From Phycisphaerales bacterium (GTDB lineage Bacteria; Planctomycetota; Phycisphaerae; Phycisphaerales; UBA1924): a stretch of DNA of 36,684 bases. The stretch lies in NCBI GenBank assembly GCA_022072615.1, contig JAJVHS010000019.1:1-36684 (forward strand), in the 5' to 3' direction. Below the pieces are notes generated by a model. The model had not been told where the DNA came from and did not search any database. It saw nothing but the letters and a program-made list of their open reading frames with translations. Shown in pieces: positions 10,401-17,249 of this stretch. The position numbers were made by a program, and so were the translations under genes. Position 1 is the stretch's first letter; each line of letters begins with the position of its first letter.

Positions 10401-10951
10401 AGCTTGATCTGGTCGGCCTCGGGCTCGTTGGCGGCGCGGGAGGCTTCGTACGCCTGGCGCCGGGCTTCGGCCTCGTCGTGGGCCGCGGCGGCTTTCTGGA
10501 GCAGCTCGAGCCGCTTCTGGTCGTCGGCGGCAAGCTTGGCGAGCCTCTCGGGCCGTTCGGCCGGCGGCGCCCGCAGGGCCGAATCGAGCGCGCCGGCGCT
10601 GATCGAGGTTGCCTGGAGCTTCTCGAGCTCCTCTTCCACCGCGGCGCGGAGCTTCTTCACTTCCGGGCCGGGCAACGGCATCGTGATCTCGATGCGGTCG
10701 CGACCCTGGGCGATGATGCTGATCTCGAGCAGTCCGTCGGGGTCGATGCGCTCGCGCACCACCTCGATGGTCTTGGCGAGGGTCTCCTTGGCGTCGTCGT
10801 TGGGATCGAGCTGTACGGTGTAGATGAGGCTGACGCCGCCGCGCAGGTCCTTGCCCAGGCGAAGCTGCCGCTCGGGCGGGTAGATCATCAGCCCGCACAG
10901 CACGATGGAGAGCACGGTGAGAGCAAGGTAAAGAACGGTGTTCTTGTTCAT
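7469..10951 (-). CDS. secDF: Fused protein translocase SecDF with a large periplasmic insertion
   Basis: 1160 residues. The SecD half has an N-terminal membrane segment (5-25), DLRGG (35-39), GAGVLSFR (about 288-295) and the transmembrane block with AIDANVLIYERMREE (about 564-578). The SecF half starts near residue 680, with TEFLGGTQV (712-720), SLNDTIIIMDRIREN and a final membrane block. SecDF uses the proton motive force to help pull exported proteins out of SecYEG. Fused SecDF proteins occur in several phyla, but this one is long because about 170 extra, mostly charged and Ala-rich residues (roughly 105-280) lie before GAGVLSFR, where standard SecD has a short linker. It follows yajC by 123 nt, the classical yajC-secD-secF order. 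Confidence 0.95.
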   Translation of the reverse strand: MNKNTVLYLALTVLSIVLCGLMIYPPERQLRLGKDLRGGVSLIYTVQLDPNDDAKETLAKTIEVVRERIDPDGLLEISIIAQGRDRIEITMPLPGPEVKKLRAAVEEELEKLQATSISAGALDSALRAPPAERPERLAKLAADDQKRLELLQKAAAAHDEAEARRQAYEASRAANEPEADQIKLLTQTTDAANAADAAREAVLRTSIAPEEVRRALRLPAVKPRLFDSQTGQSVEFDSPREEALKRLRDDHPEAVHRLDQVVAAHQAYMEKRTSVDDPQDLIRLMKGAGVLSFRITADPGWNPGEEVRLREELREKGPQNVRSSEMRWFKLNALDKWHDNDLARAKQMRENPQLYFEKMGYVVDEFDGEYYMLAWDTNDKRLTQEGESWAVSRAYEGADQYGKPAIHFEMNPRGAFRLGEMTKNNVSSRMAVLLDDQVYTAPTLQSEISRSGQITGNFSPEEIRYIARVLSAGSLQSKLSPEPISTSILGPELGADNLRLGMRAGLVAFGVVTVFMIGYYFTLGGIAIFALLVNALLILGSMASAKAAFTMPGIAGVILTFGQAIDANVLIYERMREEFRRGHDMRSAVRLGFDKAMSSIVDGNVTNFIVCLVLGYVGTAEVRGFAITMGIGIVATLFCTMVVSRGILDFAVHQIGWRRTSMLPMVVPALERALIWRVNWIRLRWFFVTVSTVLVGVGLAMFVFRGERMLDTEFLGGTQVTMQLRQAPDGSGPMTLTRPEAEKLVHAIGDRASGTDVLRPMQAAEVSPVNPREDGITSNQFLVKTTITDKDAVLGALTSAFGDYIESKPPLTFQGADAPDWRRSNITYRLLSPRLGDNIDRPTISDNVANRIGGVAILLEDVRNAQTGERPSREALMERLEKARAQTEFSDTLGRVRELRVLDGTDDAVVTAVFLVQDPAVSFLTNEARFDADVVAREWSLVNGALTRTLSPASVQSFSPAIAGTFKAQAIVAAALSFALISLYIWFRFKSGRYGFAAVVALVHDVLAVLGLLALCGWLVENPSTAAAAAQLGLLPFKIDLNMVAALLTVSGYSLNDTIIIMDRIRENRGKLPYTSATTINNAINQTISRTMITSSTTLMSSLTLYMFGGEGVRAFSFALTMGVIVGTYSSIAVAAPIIWSRREEARMAPGAMVPAPTTA

Positions 10952-11074
10952 GACTCGATCAGCTTCCTGTCACCGGCCCCGTTCGCGGCGGCTCCCGCTC
11001 CGGCGGGCCCGACGCGCCCCACGCAGCCCTCACGACACTCCCCGTCACGATCCACGCCGCGCACCCTCGGTGGC

Positions 11075-11563
11075 TCAGGCGCCCTGGGCCTGGCGCGACT
11101 CGAGGACCTGCTGCACGGACGTCCTGGCGAAGCGAACCTTGCCCTCTTCGACGCGGAGCACGACTTCCGAATCGGAGATCTCGGCGATGGTCCCGATCGC
11201 GCCGCCGCTCATCATCACCTTGTCGCCCTTGCCCATCGAGGCCAGCATCCTGGCCCGGCGCTTGCGCTCGCCGCGACCGGCGAACACATTGATCAGGATG
11301 AACAGCAGCATGACGCCGCCCATCATCCAGAACAGCGACATGTCGGGGGATCGCGGGGGCGCCGCGGGGACCGTCCCGGTGCCCGGAGCGGCGGTCTGCG
11401 CGCCCGTCGCGGGAATCGCGCCGGCGGGCGGCTGGGCCCCCGACGGCATGCCCACGACGTTGACATTGGACCCGTTGGTCGCCGGCGGGGCCGCGGACTC
11501 AACACCGGCCTGTCCAGCCGCCGTCAGTGAAGATGCAACGAGGAACCATTCGGAATGAATCAT
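11075..11563 (-). CDS. yajC: YajC-like preprotein translocase subunit
   Basis: 162 residues. The YajC core spans about residues 75-155: one membrane segment (MSLFWMMGGVMLLFILINVF), a basic stretch (GRGERKRRARML) and the conserved strand region MGKGDKVMMSGGAIGTIAEI...VEEGKVRFARTSVQQVL. YajC associates with SecDF at the Sec translocon, and secDF lies directly downstream. The first ~74 residues are an Ala/Pro/Gly-rich extension beginning with a mildly hydrophobic segment. Translation could instead start at Met75, which would give the typical short YajC; I keep the ATG at 11563 because the frame has coding character throughout. No strong ribosome binding site is visible at either start. A terminator-like hairpin ends only about 17 nt upstream of the first ATG. 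Confidence 0.85.
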   Translation of the reverse strand: MIHSEWFLVASSLTAAGQAGVESAAPPATNGSNVNVVGMPSGAQPPAGAIPATGAQTAAPGTGTVPAAPPRSPDMSLFWMMGGVMLLFILINVFAGRGERKRRARMLASMGKGDKVMMSGGAIGTIAEISDSEVVLRVEEGKVRFARTSVQQVLESRQAQGA

Positions 11564-11579
11564 GCCTGACCAGCCCTTG

Positions 11580-11618
11580 GGAAAAGAAAACGCCCACCCC
11601 GGCTCGCCGGACGGGGCG
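11580..11618 (-). terminator. Intrinsic terminator after tgt, immediately upstream of yajC
   Basis: On the minus strand CGCCC-cgt-CCGG-cgag-CCGG-ggt-GGGCG forms a GC-rich hairpin (11591-11618) followed directly by TTTTCTTTTC. It lies about 100 nt beyond the tgt stop and only about 17 nt before the yajC start codon. Confidence 0.7.
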
Positions 11619-11718
11619 CTGCGGCGATGTGCCGCCCTCGAATGCGCCGAGGATCGTTCAAACGAGCCCTAACACTATTCCGGTCAACCCCCCGCCGCCG
11701 GGCCTGTTGGGGAAATGT

Positions 11719-13038
11719 TCACAAGGGCGCGGCCGCAATCCCGTCCGCCGCGACCGGCCAGCGCCTTGCCAGCCCGTCCCAGTCGTCCGACAGGATTGTC
11801 GCCCGGATGTCCGCCATGAGCCGCTGGAAATGCCGGATGTTGTGAAGGCTCACCAGGATGGGCCCGAGCATCTCCCCGCACATGAAGAGGTGACGGAGGT
11901 ACGCCCGGCTGAACCAGCCTTGGCCGGTCGGGGCTCGTGCCGGGCCGCCCCCTGCGGCCGACGGCGAGCACGCGGCGCAATCGCAGCCCTCCTCGATCGG
12001 CCCGGGGTCCATGGAGTATCCCGAGTTGCGCAGCCGGATCTGTCCCGTCCGCGTGAAGGCATTGGCGTTGCGGCCGTTGCGCGTCGGCAGCACGCAGTCG
12101 AACATGTCGATCCCCGACCTTACGGCGCTGACCAGGTCGCGCTCGTACCCCACTCCCATCAGGTACCGGGGCTTCGCGTCGGGCATGAGGGTGGTCGTGA
12201 AGGCGACCACCCGAGCGATCTGCTCGAACGGTTCCCCCACCGCCACCCCGCCGACCGCGTAGCCCGGCAGCTCGACCGAGCACACGCGCTGGGCGGACCA
12301 CTCCCGCCGGGTGAGGTCGGTCCCGCCCTGGATGATGCCGAAGAGAGCCTGGTCGGCTGGACGCTCATGGGCTCGCTTGCACCGCTCGAGCCATCGGACG
12401 GTGCGCTCGTTGGCGATCTCGAGCCTTTTCTGGTGGTCGTACCCGCGTTTGCCGCTGTCGCGCCGGATGGCTCGGACAAGGCGCGGGTCGCCGCCGAGAG
12501 CGTCGCTCCCTTCCCCTGAGGTTGGCCGTGGGTCCGTTTCGGGCGGCGTCGGCCTGTTCGATCGGTCCTGGGGCTCGGCCGCGGGGGGGCAATCATCAAA
12601 CGCCATGATGATGTCGGCGCCGAGCTGGTTCTGAACGCGTGTCGCCCGCTCGGGCGTGAGCCGCACCTGGGATCCATCCACGATGGACTTGAACGTCACC
12701 CCGTCGTCGTCGACGGAGTTGGTGTCGCTCATGGAGTATGCCTGGTACCCGCCCGAATCGGTCAGGATTGGGCCGTGCCAGTTCATGAACCGGTGGACGC
12801 CGCCGAGTTGCTCGACCAGTTCCGGGCCGGGCCTCAGCAGCAGGTGGTACGTGTTGTTGAGCACGACCTGGGCGCCCGTCGCGGCGACATCCCGCGGGAA
12901 CAGGCCCTTTACCGATGCCCGAGTTCCCACGGGCATGAACGCGGGGGTGTCGAACTCGCCGTGGGGCGTGCGGACGCGGCCCACCCGAGCCCGCGTGCTC
13001 GTGGAACGACCCAGGATCTCGAATTCAAGTGCGGACAT
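11719..13038 (-). CDS. tgt: Queuine/preQ1 tRNA-ribosyltransferase (tRNA-guanine transglycosylase)
   Basis: 439 residues. The enzyme exchanges guanine-34 for a queuosine precursor in GUN-anticodon tRNAs. Visible signatures are TPAFMPVGT, D94 in LTDSGGYQ (usually GGFQ), IIMAFDDCPP, LFGIIQGG, YAVGGVAVGE, the nucleophile D314 in MFDCVLPTRNGRNA, and zinc ligands C352, C354, C357 (CDCAAC) and H399 (LHN). Two in-frame insertions make it longer than the usual ~370-380 residues: about residues 153-198, after FDDCPP, and about 358-375, inside the zinc region before FSRAYLRHL. All catalytic residues remain, so it is probably active. A TTTAAT box lies 8 nt before the ATG, and a clear terminator follows the gene. 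Confidence 0.95.
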   Translation of the reverse strand: MSALEFEILGRSTSTRARVGRVRTPHGEFDTPAFMPVGTRASVKGLFPRDVAATGAQVVLNNTYHLLLRPGPELVEQLGGVHRFMNWHGPILTDSGGYQAYSMSDTNSVDDDGVTFKSIVDGSQVRLTPERATRVQNQLGADIIMAFDDCPPAAEPQDRSNRPTPPETDPRPTSGEGSDALGGDPRLVRAIRRDSGKRGYDHQKRLEIANERTVRWLERCKRAHERPADQALFGIIQGGTDLTRREWSAQRVCSVELPGYAVGGVAVGEPFEQIARVVAFTTTLMPDAKPRYLMGVGYERDLVSAVRSGIDMFDCVLPTRNGRNANAFTRTGQIRLRNSGYSMDPGPIEEGCDCAACSPSAAGGGPARAPTGQGWFSRAYLRHLFMCGEMLGPILVSLHNIRHFQRLMADIRATILSDDWDGLARRWPVAADGIAAAPL

Positions 13039-13046
13039 GAGCCGTG

Positions 13047-13052
13047 ATTAAA
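13047..13052 (-). promoter_or_regulatory. -10-like box TTTAAT before tgt
   Basis: TTTAAT on the minus strand ends 8 nt before the tgt ATG. No clear -35 and no Shine-Dalgarno sequence is visible, so the transcript may be leaderless. Confidence 0.3.
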
Positions 13053-13124
13053 GCAAGCCGGTCACGGCGACGCGGCGGCCGCAGGGATGCACGGATGCCG
13101 GCCGGGCGACGGGCCGCGGCGCTT

Positions 13125-13415
13125 CTAGTTCGAGCGCTCCTCGAGATCTTCGGCGGAGGGTGTTTCCGCCCGTCGTCCCGCTTCGGCCCAGGGGTCCATC
13201 GACCGCCGCCGCTGGGTGTCGGACTTCAGCGCGGCGAGCCGGCGCCGGCGCTTGTGGATCATCACGCCCGCCGAAACCAGCAGGAGCAGGATCAAGCCGC
13301 CGACGGCCAACCCGAACACCCCGAGCAGCGTCCAGGCCCGGGCTTCCTTCATACCGGGGACCGGCGCCGGGGCCGTCCCCTGCGACGCAATCATCACACT
13401 CGCGTTGGCATTCAT
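13125..13415 (-). CDS. Small single-pass membrane protein of unknown function
   Basis: 96 residues from ATG 13415. A short polar N-terminus is followed by one transmembrane segment (TLLGVFGLAVGGLILLLLVSAGVMI), then a basic stop-transfer stretch (HKRRRRLAALKSD) and a charged tail, predicting an N-out/C-in topology. A GTG at 13427 in the same frame is an alternative start, but the AAGG motif abuts it, whereas it lies 11 nt from the ATG. It sits 67 nt downstream of the membrane protein gene at 13483 and 86 nt upstream of tgt, so it may be the last gene of the sigma-factor cluster. No family is recognised. Confidence 0.65.
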   Translation of the reverse strand: MNANASVMIASQGTAPAPVPGMKEARAWTLLGVFGLAVGGLILLLLVSAGVMIHKRRRRLAALKSDTQRRRSMDPWAEAGRRAETPSAEDLEERSN

Positions 13416-13482
13416 GGATGGACACACCTTCGTGCCGGATCATTGCCCGATCCGAGCATCGCGGTGCGTGCATCGGCACTTT

Positions 13483-14145
13483 TCATGCTCCCGCTGCACA
13501 GGCTACCTCCAGAGCCGCACCGGGCCTCGCCGGGCCGCCGCGGCCCTGCGGCGAGGCCTTGTCGGCGTCGCCGCCGACCTGCGCCACGTAATCCCGAGCC
13601 AGTGCCCACCGGCCTTCAACGCGGATCAGTCCGTCACGAATCCCGGCGGTACGAATCGCCTGCATCAGCTCGGCGTCGTTCAACCGAAGAGACGCCGCGT
13701 GCACGTTGCCCACCCGCGTCACTTGCGCGGCGGCCACGCCCGGGCCGGCATCCGCCGGCCGCGGACCGTTCGAGACTCGCTCGATGACCGGCAGAACCTC
13801 GCGCATCGCGATCGCGGGTGACGGGTTCGCGGATTCGTCCGGCGTCCGGGCAGGGCCGTCCGAATCGTCGACTGGTGCTGGAACGGGCTGCTGGGCGATG
13901 GAACCAGCGCTGGCATCGGTCGAGGGACGCGGGGCATTGCCGAGAACCCCCCACCACGCCGCCCCCGCCACCACGACCACCACTCCCGCCGCGATGGTTC
14001 CGCGCACGATCCGTCGGCGACGCACCCGCCTTGCCATGTGCCGTGTGAGCTGGCCCAGCATTTCGCCCTTGCGCTGGGCCGCCTGCGGCGACAGCACTTC
14101 CGTCCCCGCGTCCGACCAGCGATTGTTGTCGGCGTCGATGCTCAT
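13483..14145 (-). CDS. Single-pass membrane protein coupled to an ECF sigma factor (possible anti-sigma-like protein)
   Basis: 220 residues. A 46-residue N-terminus ends in an Arg-rich run (HMARRVRRRRIVR), followed by one membrane segment (about 47-68), a Pro/Ala/Asp-rich region and a C-terminal patch (LNDAELMQAIRTAGIRDGLIRVEGRWALARDYVAQ). The ATG overlaps the stop of the upstream sigma factor gene by 4 nt (ATGA). Genes in this position and with this topology are often anti-sigma factors, but there is no zinc-binding HxxxCxxC motif and no family match that I can recognise, so this is inference from position. The extreme C-terminus is Gly/Ala/Pro-rich and may be disordered. Confidence 0.7.
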   Translation of the reverse strand: MSIDADNNRWSDAGTEVLSPQAAQRKGEMLGQLTRHMARRVRRRRIVRGTIAAGVVVVVAGAAWWGVLGNAPRPSTDASAGSIAQQPVPAPVDDSDGPARTPDESANPSPAIAMREVLPVIERVSNGPRPADAGPGVAAAQVTRVGNVHAASLRLNDAELMQAIRTAGIRDGLIRVEGRWALARDYVAQVGGDADKASPQGRGGPARPGAALEVACAAGA

Positions 14146-14741
14146 CGGAATATCTCCCGTGCCCGAGACCGCAGCCCGCTGACCATCCGCCGGACCTTTC
14201 CGTGGACGGCGTCCGGGGACATGCCCGATTGATCGCCGATCGCACGAAGTGTCTGGTCCTGGCCGACCCGCAATCTCAGGATGGCCTGGTCCGCCGCTGA
14301 AAGCTCCGCGATCGCCGCCTCCAGCCAGGCGGCCTGTTCGGCGGCCCCGGCCGACGCCGCGGGATCACGGGCGCTTGCCCGGTCCGCGGCGGCATGGGCC
14401 GCGTGGGCCCGCCGAGCCGCACGTTCGTCCCGTCGGACGCGGTCGATCGCCGCGCTGAGGATTGCTCGCCTGAGCCAGGCGCCGAGCTGGGCCTCGTTGG
14501 CGACGGTCGGGGGGTGATTGATGAACTTCACCATGGCATCCTGGACGCAATCGAGGGAGAAGGCTTCGTCTCGCCGCGTGGCAGCCCGTGCCATCGCGAC
14601 CATCCGCTCGTACCACGCCGTGTACATCGCTTCCAGCGCCCGGGGGTCTCCCTTGCGAACGCCGCTGATCCATGCACTGACCGGGGGATCGGTTCCCCCG
14701 GTCGGCGCGATCTGCCCGGTGCTCGCGGCCTCTGAAGCCAA
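14142..14741 (-). CDS. ECF-type RNA polymerase sigma factor
   Basis: 199 residues. Region 2 is visible as AWISGVRKGDPRALEAMYTAWYERMVAMA...SLDCVQDAMVKFINHPP...LGAWLRRAILSAAIDRVRRDERAARR, and region 4 as AIAELSAADQAILRLRVGQDQTLRAIGDQSGMSPDAVHGKVRRMVSGLRSRAREI, which contains the helix-turn-helix. A poorly conserved Ala-rich linker joins them. The start is a TTG; it is favoured because GGGGAGG lies just upstream and no other in-frame start precedes region 2. The gene sits 26 nt after the secretin-N-like gene and overlaps the downstream membrane protein gene, so regulator and possible partner are co-translated. Target promoters are unknown. Confidence 0.85.
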   Translation of the reverse strand: MASEAASTGQIAPTGGTDPPVSAWISGVRKGDPRALEAMYTAWYERMVAMARAATRRDEAFSLDCVQDAMVKFINHPPTVANEAQLGAWLRRAILSAAIDRVRRDERAARRAHAAHAAADRASARDPAASAGAAEQAAWLEAAIAELSAADQAILRLRVGQDQTLRAIGDQSGMSPDAVHGKVRRMVSGLRSRAREIFR

Positions 14742-14767
14742 GCAACCTCCCCAGCGATGGATGGTGA

Positions 14768-15769
14768 TTATCGCGTCCCGGCGGGAGACTTCGACGCCGG
14801 ACCGTCGCCGGCCGGCCGGTTCCTGGGTTGGCCGCGGACCGACTGCTCGATCGAGAGCTCGACCTGCATCCGCTGGCGCTCGATCATCAACTGGTCGAGG
14901 CGCTTGCGGAGCTCGGCGACCTCGGATTCGGCGTTCGTCGCCTCCGACACCGGCGCGGCGCCGGACTGCACGAGCTGGCGGACCTGCTCGACCCTGGCGG
15001 AGCGGGTCTCGAGCTGGTCGGTCAGGAACTTGATCTCGACCTCGAGCTTGGCGAGGTCCGCCTGCATCCGTCGCAGGCCGGTGCCGTCGAACCGGTCGCG
15101 GCGGCGGGCCACGTCGGTCTGGAGCAGCTTGTACGCCGACCGGACCGTTTCGAGCTGCACGGGCGTGCCGCGCACGAACAGCAGCGACGACTCCTCGTGG
15201 AACTTGATCAGCGCCGGGTTGGAGGTGTTCGAATCGGCGACGCCGGTCGCGTGCTGGAGGGCCGAGAGGACGGTGTCGGCCGTCATCGTGACGGCGACGC
15301 CGTCGGGGTCGCCCGGCTCGGCGTCGAGCAACGACCGCAGCGACAGGACCTCGGTCTGCTGGCCCCGTCCGCCGCCGTCGTCGGTGCGGTACTCGAAGAC
15401 GTAGACCGGGGCGCCCTCGTCCTCCTGGACCACGGCCATCGCGATGTGCCTGCTGTCGGACCTGGCCGCCGCCGCCGCCGCGGTCGACACGGCGACGTCC
15501 TGGAATTCAAAGGCGGGGATCCGGGGTGGCTCGCCCTGCCCGGACACCATGACGTTGCACGGATGCGGCGCGGAGGCCGCCTTGAGGGCCTCGACAAAAT
15601 CGGTGAGGGTCCCGCCGGGGAACTTGAAGTTGATCCTGGGCTGCGGTGCCGGGTGCAGCAGGTGCGGGGTGGGCGTTTCCGGCTGCTGACCGGCGGCCCG
15701 TCCCTCGATCTCCGCCATCACGCCAACGGTCGCCGCCGCCACGCACGCCATCAACCGAGCAAGCTTCAT
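14768..15769 (-). CDS. Exported coiled-coil protein with secretin-N-like segments
   Basis: 333 residues. It begins with a signal peptide (about 1-27, MKLARLMACVAAATVGVMA...). INFKFPGGTLTDFVEALKAASA (47-68) resembles the small N-domain of secretins and TonB-linked receptors, and LIKFHEESSLLFVRGTPVQLETVRSAYKLL (187-216) resembles a second secretin N-domain (NSLxVxGTPxxLExV). Residues about 230-310 form a strongly predicted coiled coil (LAKLEVEIKFLTDQLETRSARVEQV...VAELRKRLDQLMIERQRMQ). There is no secretin pore domain. The likely location is the periplasm. AAGGAG lies 8 nt before the ATG. As first gene of the sigma-factor cluster it may be the sensor or the output of that system. Domain calls are by eye and tentative. 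Confidence 0.72.
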   Translation of the reverse strand: MKLARLMACVAAATVGVMAEIEGRAAGQQPETPTPHLLHPAPQPRINFKFPGGTLTDFVEALKAASAPHPCNVMVSGQGEPPRIPAFEFQDVAVSTAAAAAARSDSRHIAMAVVQEDEGAPVYVFEYRTDDGGGRGQQTEVLSLRSLLDAEPGDPDGVAVTMTADTVLSALQHATGVADSNTSNPALIKFHEESSLLFVRGTPVQLETVRSAYKLLQTDVARRRDRFDGTGLRRMQADLAKLEVEIKFLTDQLETRSARVEQVRQLVQSGAAPVSEATNAESEVAELRKRLDQLMIERQRMQVELSIEQSVRGQPRNRPAGDGPASKSPAGTR

Positions 15770-15931
15770 CGCTGCATCTCCTTTGTATTCGACCAGCGAC
15801 GGATGAACGCCGCCGACAGCCGTTTCCGGCGCGTCGCGCGAACTATTTTTGCTCGGTGTCGCCGCGCCCGGGGTCCATCATCCTTGTTCCCGGGCACCTG
15901 GCCGCTTCGACACCTCGTCGCGGGTCCCTCC

Positions 15932-15937
15932 TATACT
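15932..15937 (+). promoter_or_regulatory. -10 box TATACT of prfB, leaderless geometry
   Basis: TATACT ends 7 nt before the prfB ATG at 15945, and no Shine-Dalgarno sequence precedes the start. The best upstream hexamer, TTCGAC (15906-15911), is 20 nt away and weak. Confidence 0.45.
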
Positions 15938-15944
15938 CGGCCCC

Positions 15945-17064
15945 ATGCATTTCGACGCTCATCAGCCCATCATCGACGACCTCGAGGCGCGGATCGTGAC
16001 CATCCGCGATTCTCTTTAACTACGACGAGAAACTCAAGCAGCTCGCGGGGCTCGAGGAAGAACAGTCTTCCGAGGGATTCTGGAACTCCCAGGACCGGGC
16101 CAACAAAGTCGTCAACTCGATCAAGGTCCTCAAGGCCCAGACCGAGCCTCTCACCTCGGTCATGAAGGACTTCGAGGACGCGCGTCTGGCCTACCAGATG
16201 TCCAAGGAGGCCGGCGACAAGGACCTGCTCGCCGAGGCCGACCAGCAGCTCTTCGAGCTGACCTCCCGCATGGGCAAGGTCGAGATGCAGTCGCTGCTCT
16301 CGGGGCGTCACGACAACAAGAACTGCTTCCTCACCATCTCGGCGGGCGTCGGCGGCACCGAGGCCAACGACTGGTGCGAGATGCTTTTCCGCATGTACCT
16401 CTTCTACTGCGAGAAAATGGGCTGGAAGCTTGAGGAAGTCGACAAGTCCTACGGCACCGACGTGGGCATCGACGCCGTCACGCTCTACGTCAAGGGACCG
16501 TTCGCGTTCGGGTACCTCAAGTGCGAGCAGGGATCACACCGCCTGGCCCGGGTGTCGCCCTTCAACGCCCAGGGCAAGCGGCAGACGTCGTTCTGCACGG
16601 TCGAGGTCACGCCGGAGCTCGAGGAGACCGAGGTCAAGATCCCCGAGAACGACATCGAGGTCATCGCCTTCGTGCGGGCGTCGGGCCCGGGCGGGCAGAA
16701 CGTCAACAAGGTCGCCTCGGCCATCCGCGTCGTCCACAAGCCCACGGGCATCCAGGTCGTCGCCTCCACCTACCGCGACCAGCCGCAGAACAAGCGCCAG
16801 GCGCTCACCGTCCTCCAGGCCAAGCTGCAGCAGCTCGAGGACGAGAAGCGCGAGAAGGAGATCGCCGCGGCGACCGGCGGCGGCGCCGAACGCGGCTGGG
16901 GAACCCAGATCCGGTCGTACGTCTTCTACGACAACCGCGTGAAGGACCACCGCACCGGCCACGAGCGTTCCGACTACGAAACCGTCCTCCGCGGCGATAT
17001 CGGCGACTTCATCGACGCCGAGCTCAAGCGCCGGCGCTCCGAACGCGAAAAAGCCAACGCCTGA
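15945..17064 (+). CDS. prfB: Peptide chain release factor 2, expressed by +1 programmed frameshift
   Basis: RF2 terminates translation at UGA and UAA. The frame from ATG 15945 runs 24 codons to CTT followed by TAA (16017-16019) and C. Slipping +1 at CTT reads AAC as residue 25 and continues (YDEKLKQLAGLEEEQ...) to the stop at 17062-17064, giving 372 residues; E. coli RF2 has 365. In this numbering the stop-codon recognition tripeptide is S204-P205-F206 and the GGQ peptidyl-hydrolysis motif is 249-251, each one residue from the E. coli positions, which confirms where the shift belongs. Calling the gene from the internal ATG at 16162 would wrongly remove about 70 residues. Unusual points are the UAA, rather than UGA, at the slip site and the lack of an AGGGGG-like stimulator. 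Confidence 0.93.
16014..16020 (+). other. RF2 +1 programmed frameshift site (CTT TAA C)
   Basis: The heptamer CTTTAAC sits at codons 24-25 of prfB, where E. coli has CTT TGA C at codons 25-26. The six bases at the stimulator spacing (16005-16010, CGCGAT) are not Shine-Dalgarno-like. Confidence 0.85.
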
Positions 17065-17237
17065 AGAGCAGGTTCGTGATCGGCTCGACGCAGCGTCGCT
17101 CGCGTGGGGTCGCGACATCCTGTGGGCGCGAGGGCGTCCTTCCGGATGGATCGTGGAATCGAGTGGCACGACGCAGACCGGTTGCGAGCACTGCCGTGCG
17201 CTCCCGCGCCGGCGCCGGGCATTGCCGACAAATCGGT

Positions 17238-17243
17238 TACCAT
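17238..17243 (+). promoter_or_regulatory. -10-like box TACCAT before the ECF sigma gene
   Basis: TACCAT ends 6 nt before the GTG start at 17250. No -35 is clear. The geometry matches the other leaderless candidates, but the box lacks the ACT ending. Confidence 0.25.
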
Positions 17244-17249
17244 GGCGCG

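Noticed and set aside
7355..11530. Very long open frame (about 1390 codons) on the plus strand opposite secDF.
   Set aside because: It is antisense to a clear SecDF/YajC pair, has Asp/Val/His/Arg-rich low-complexity translation without any domain, and is the expected by-product of high third-position GC.
12445..12582. Inverted repeat in the larger tgt insertion, sought as a second palindromic element.
   Set aside because: Only a short GC-rich GCCGCC/GGCGGC match was found, which is expected by chance at this base composition.
15945..17064. prfB as a frameshifted pseudogene or assembly error.
   Set aside because: The frame break falls exactly at the known RF2 recoding position with the CTT-stop-C pattern, and the rest of the protein is intact.
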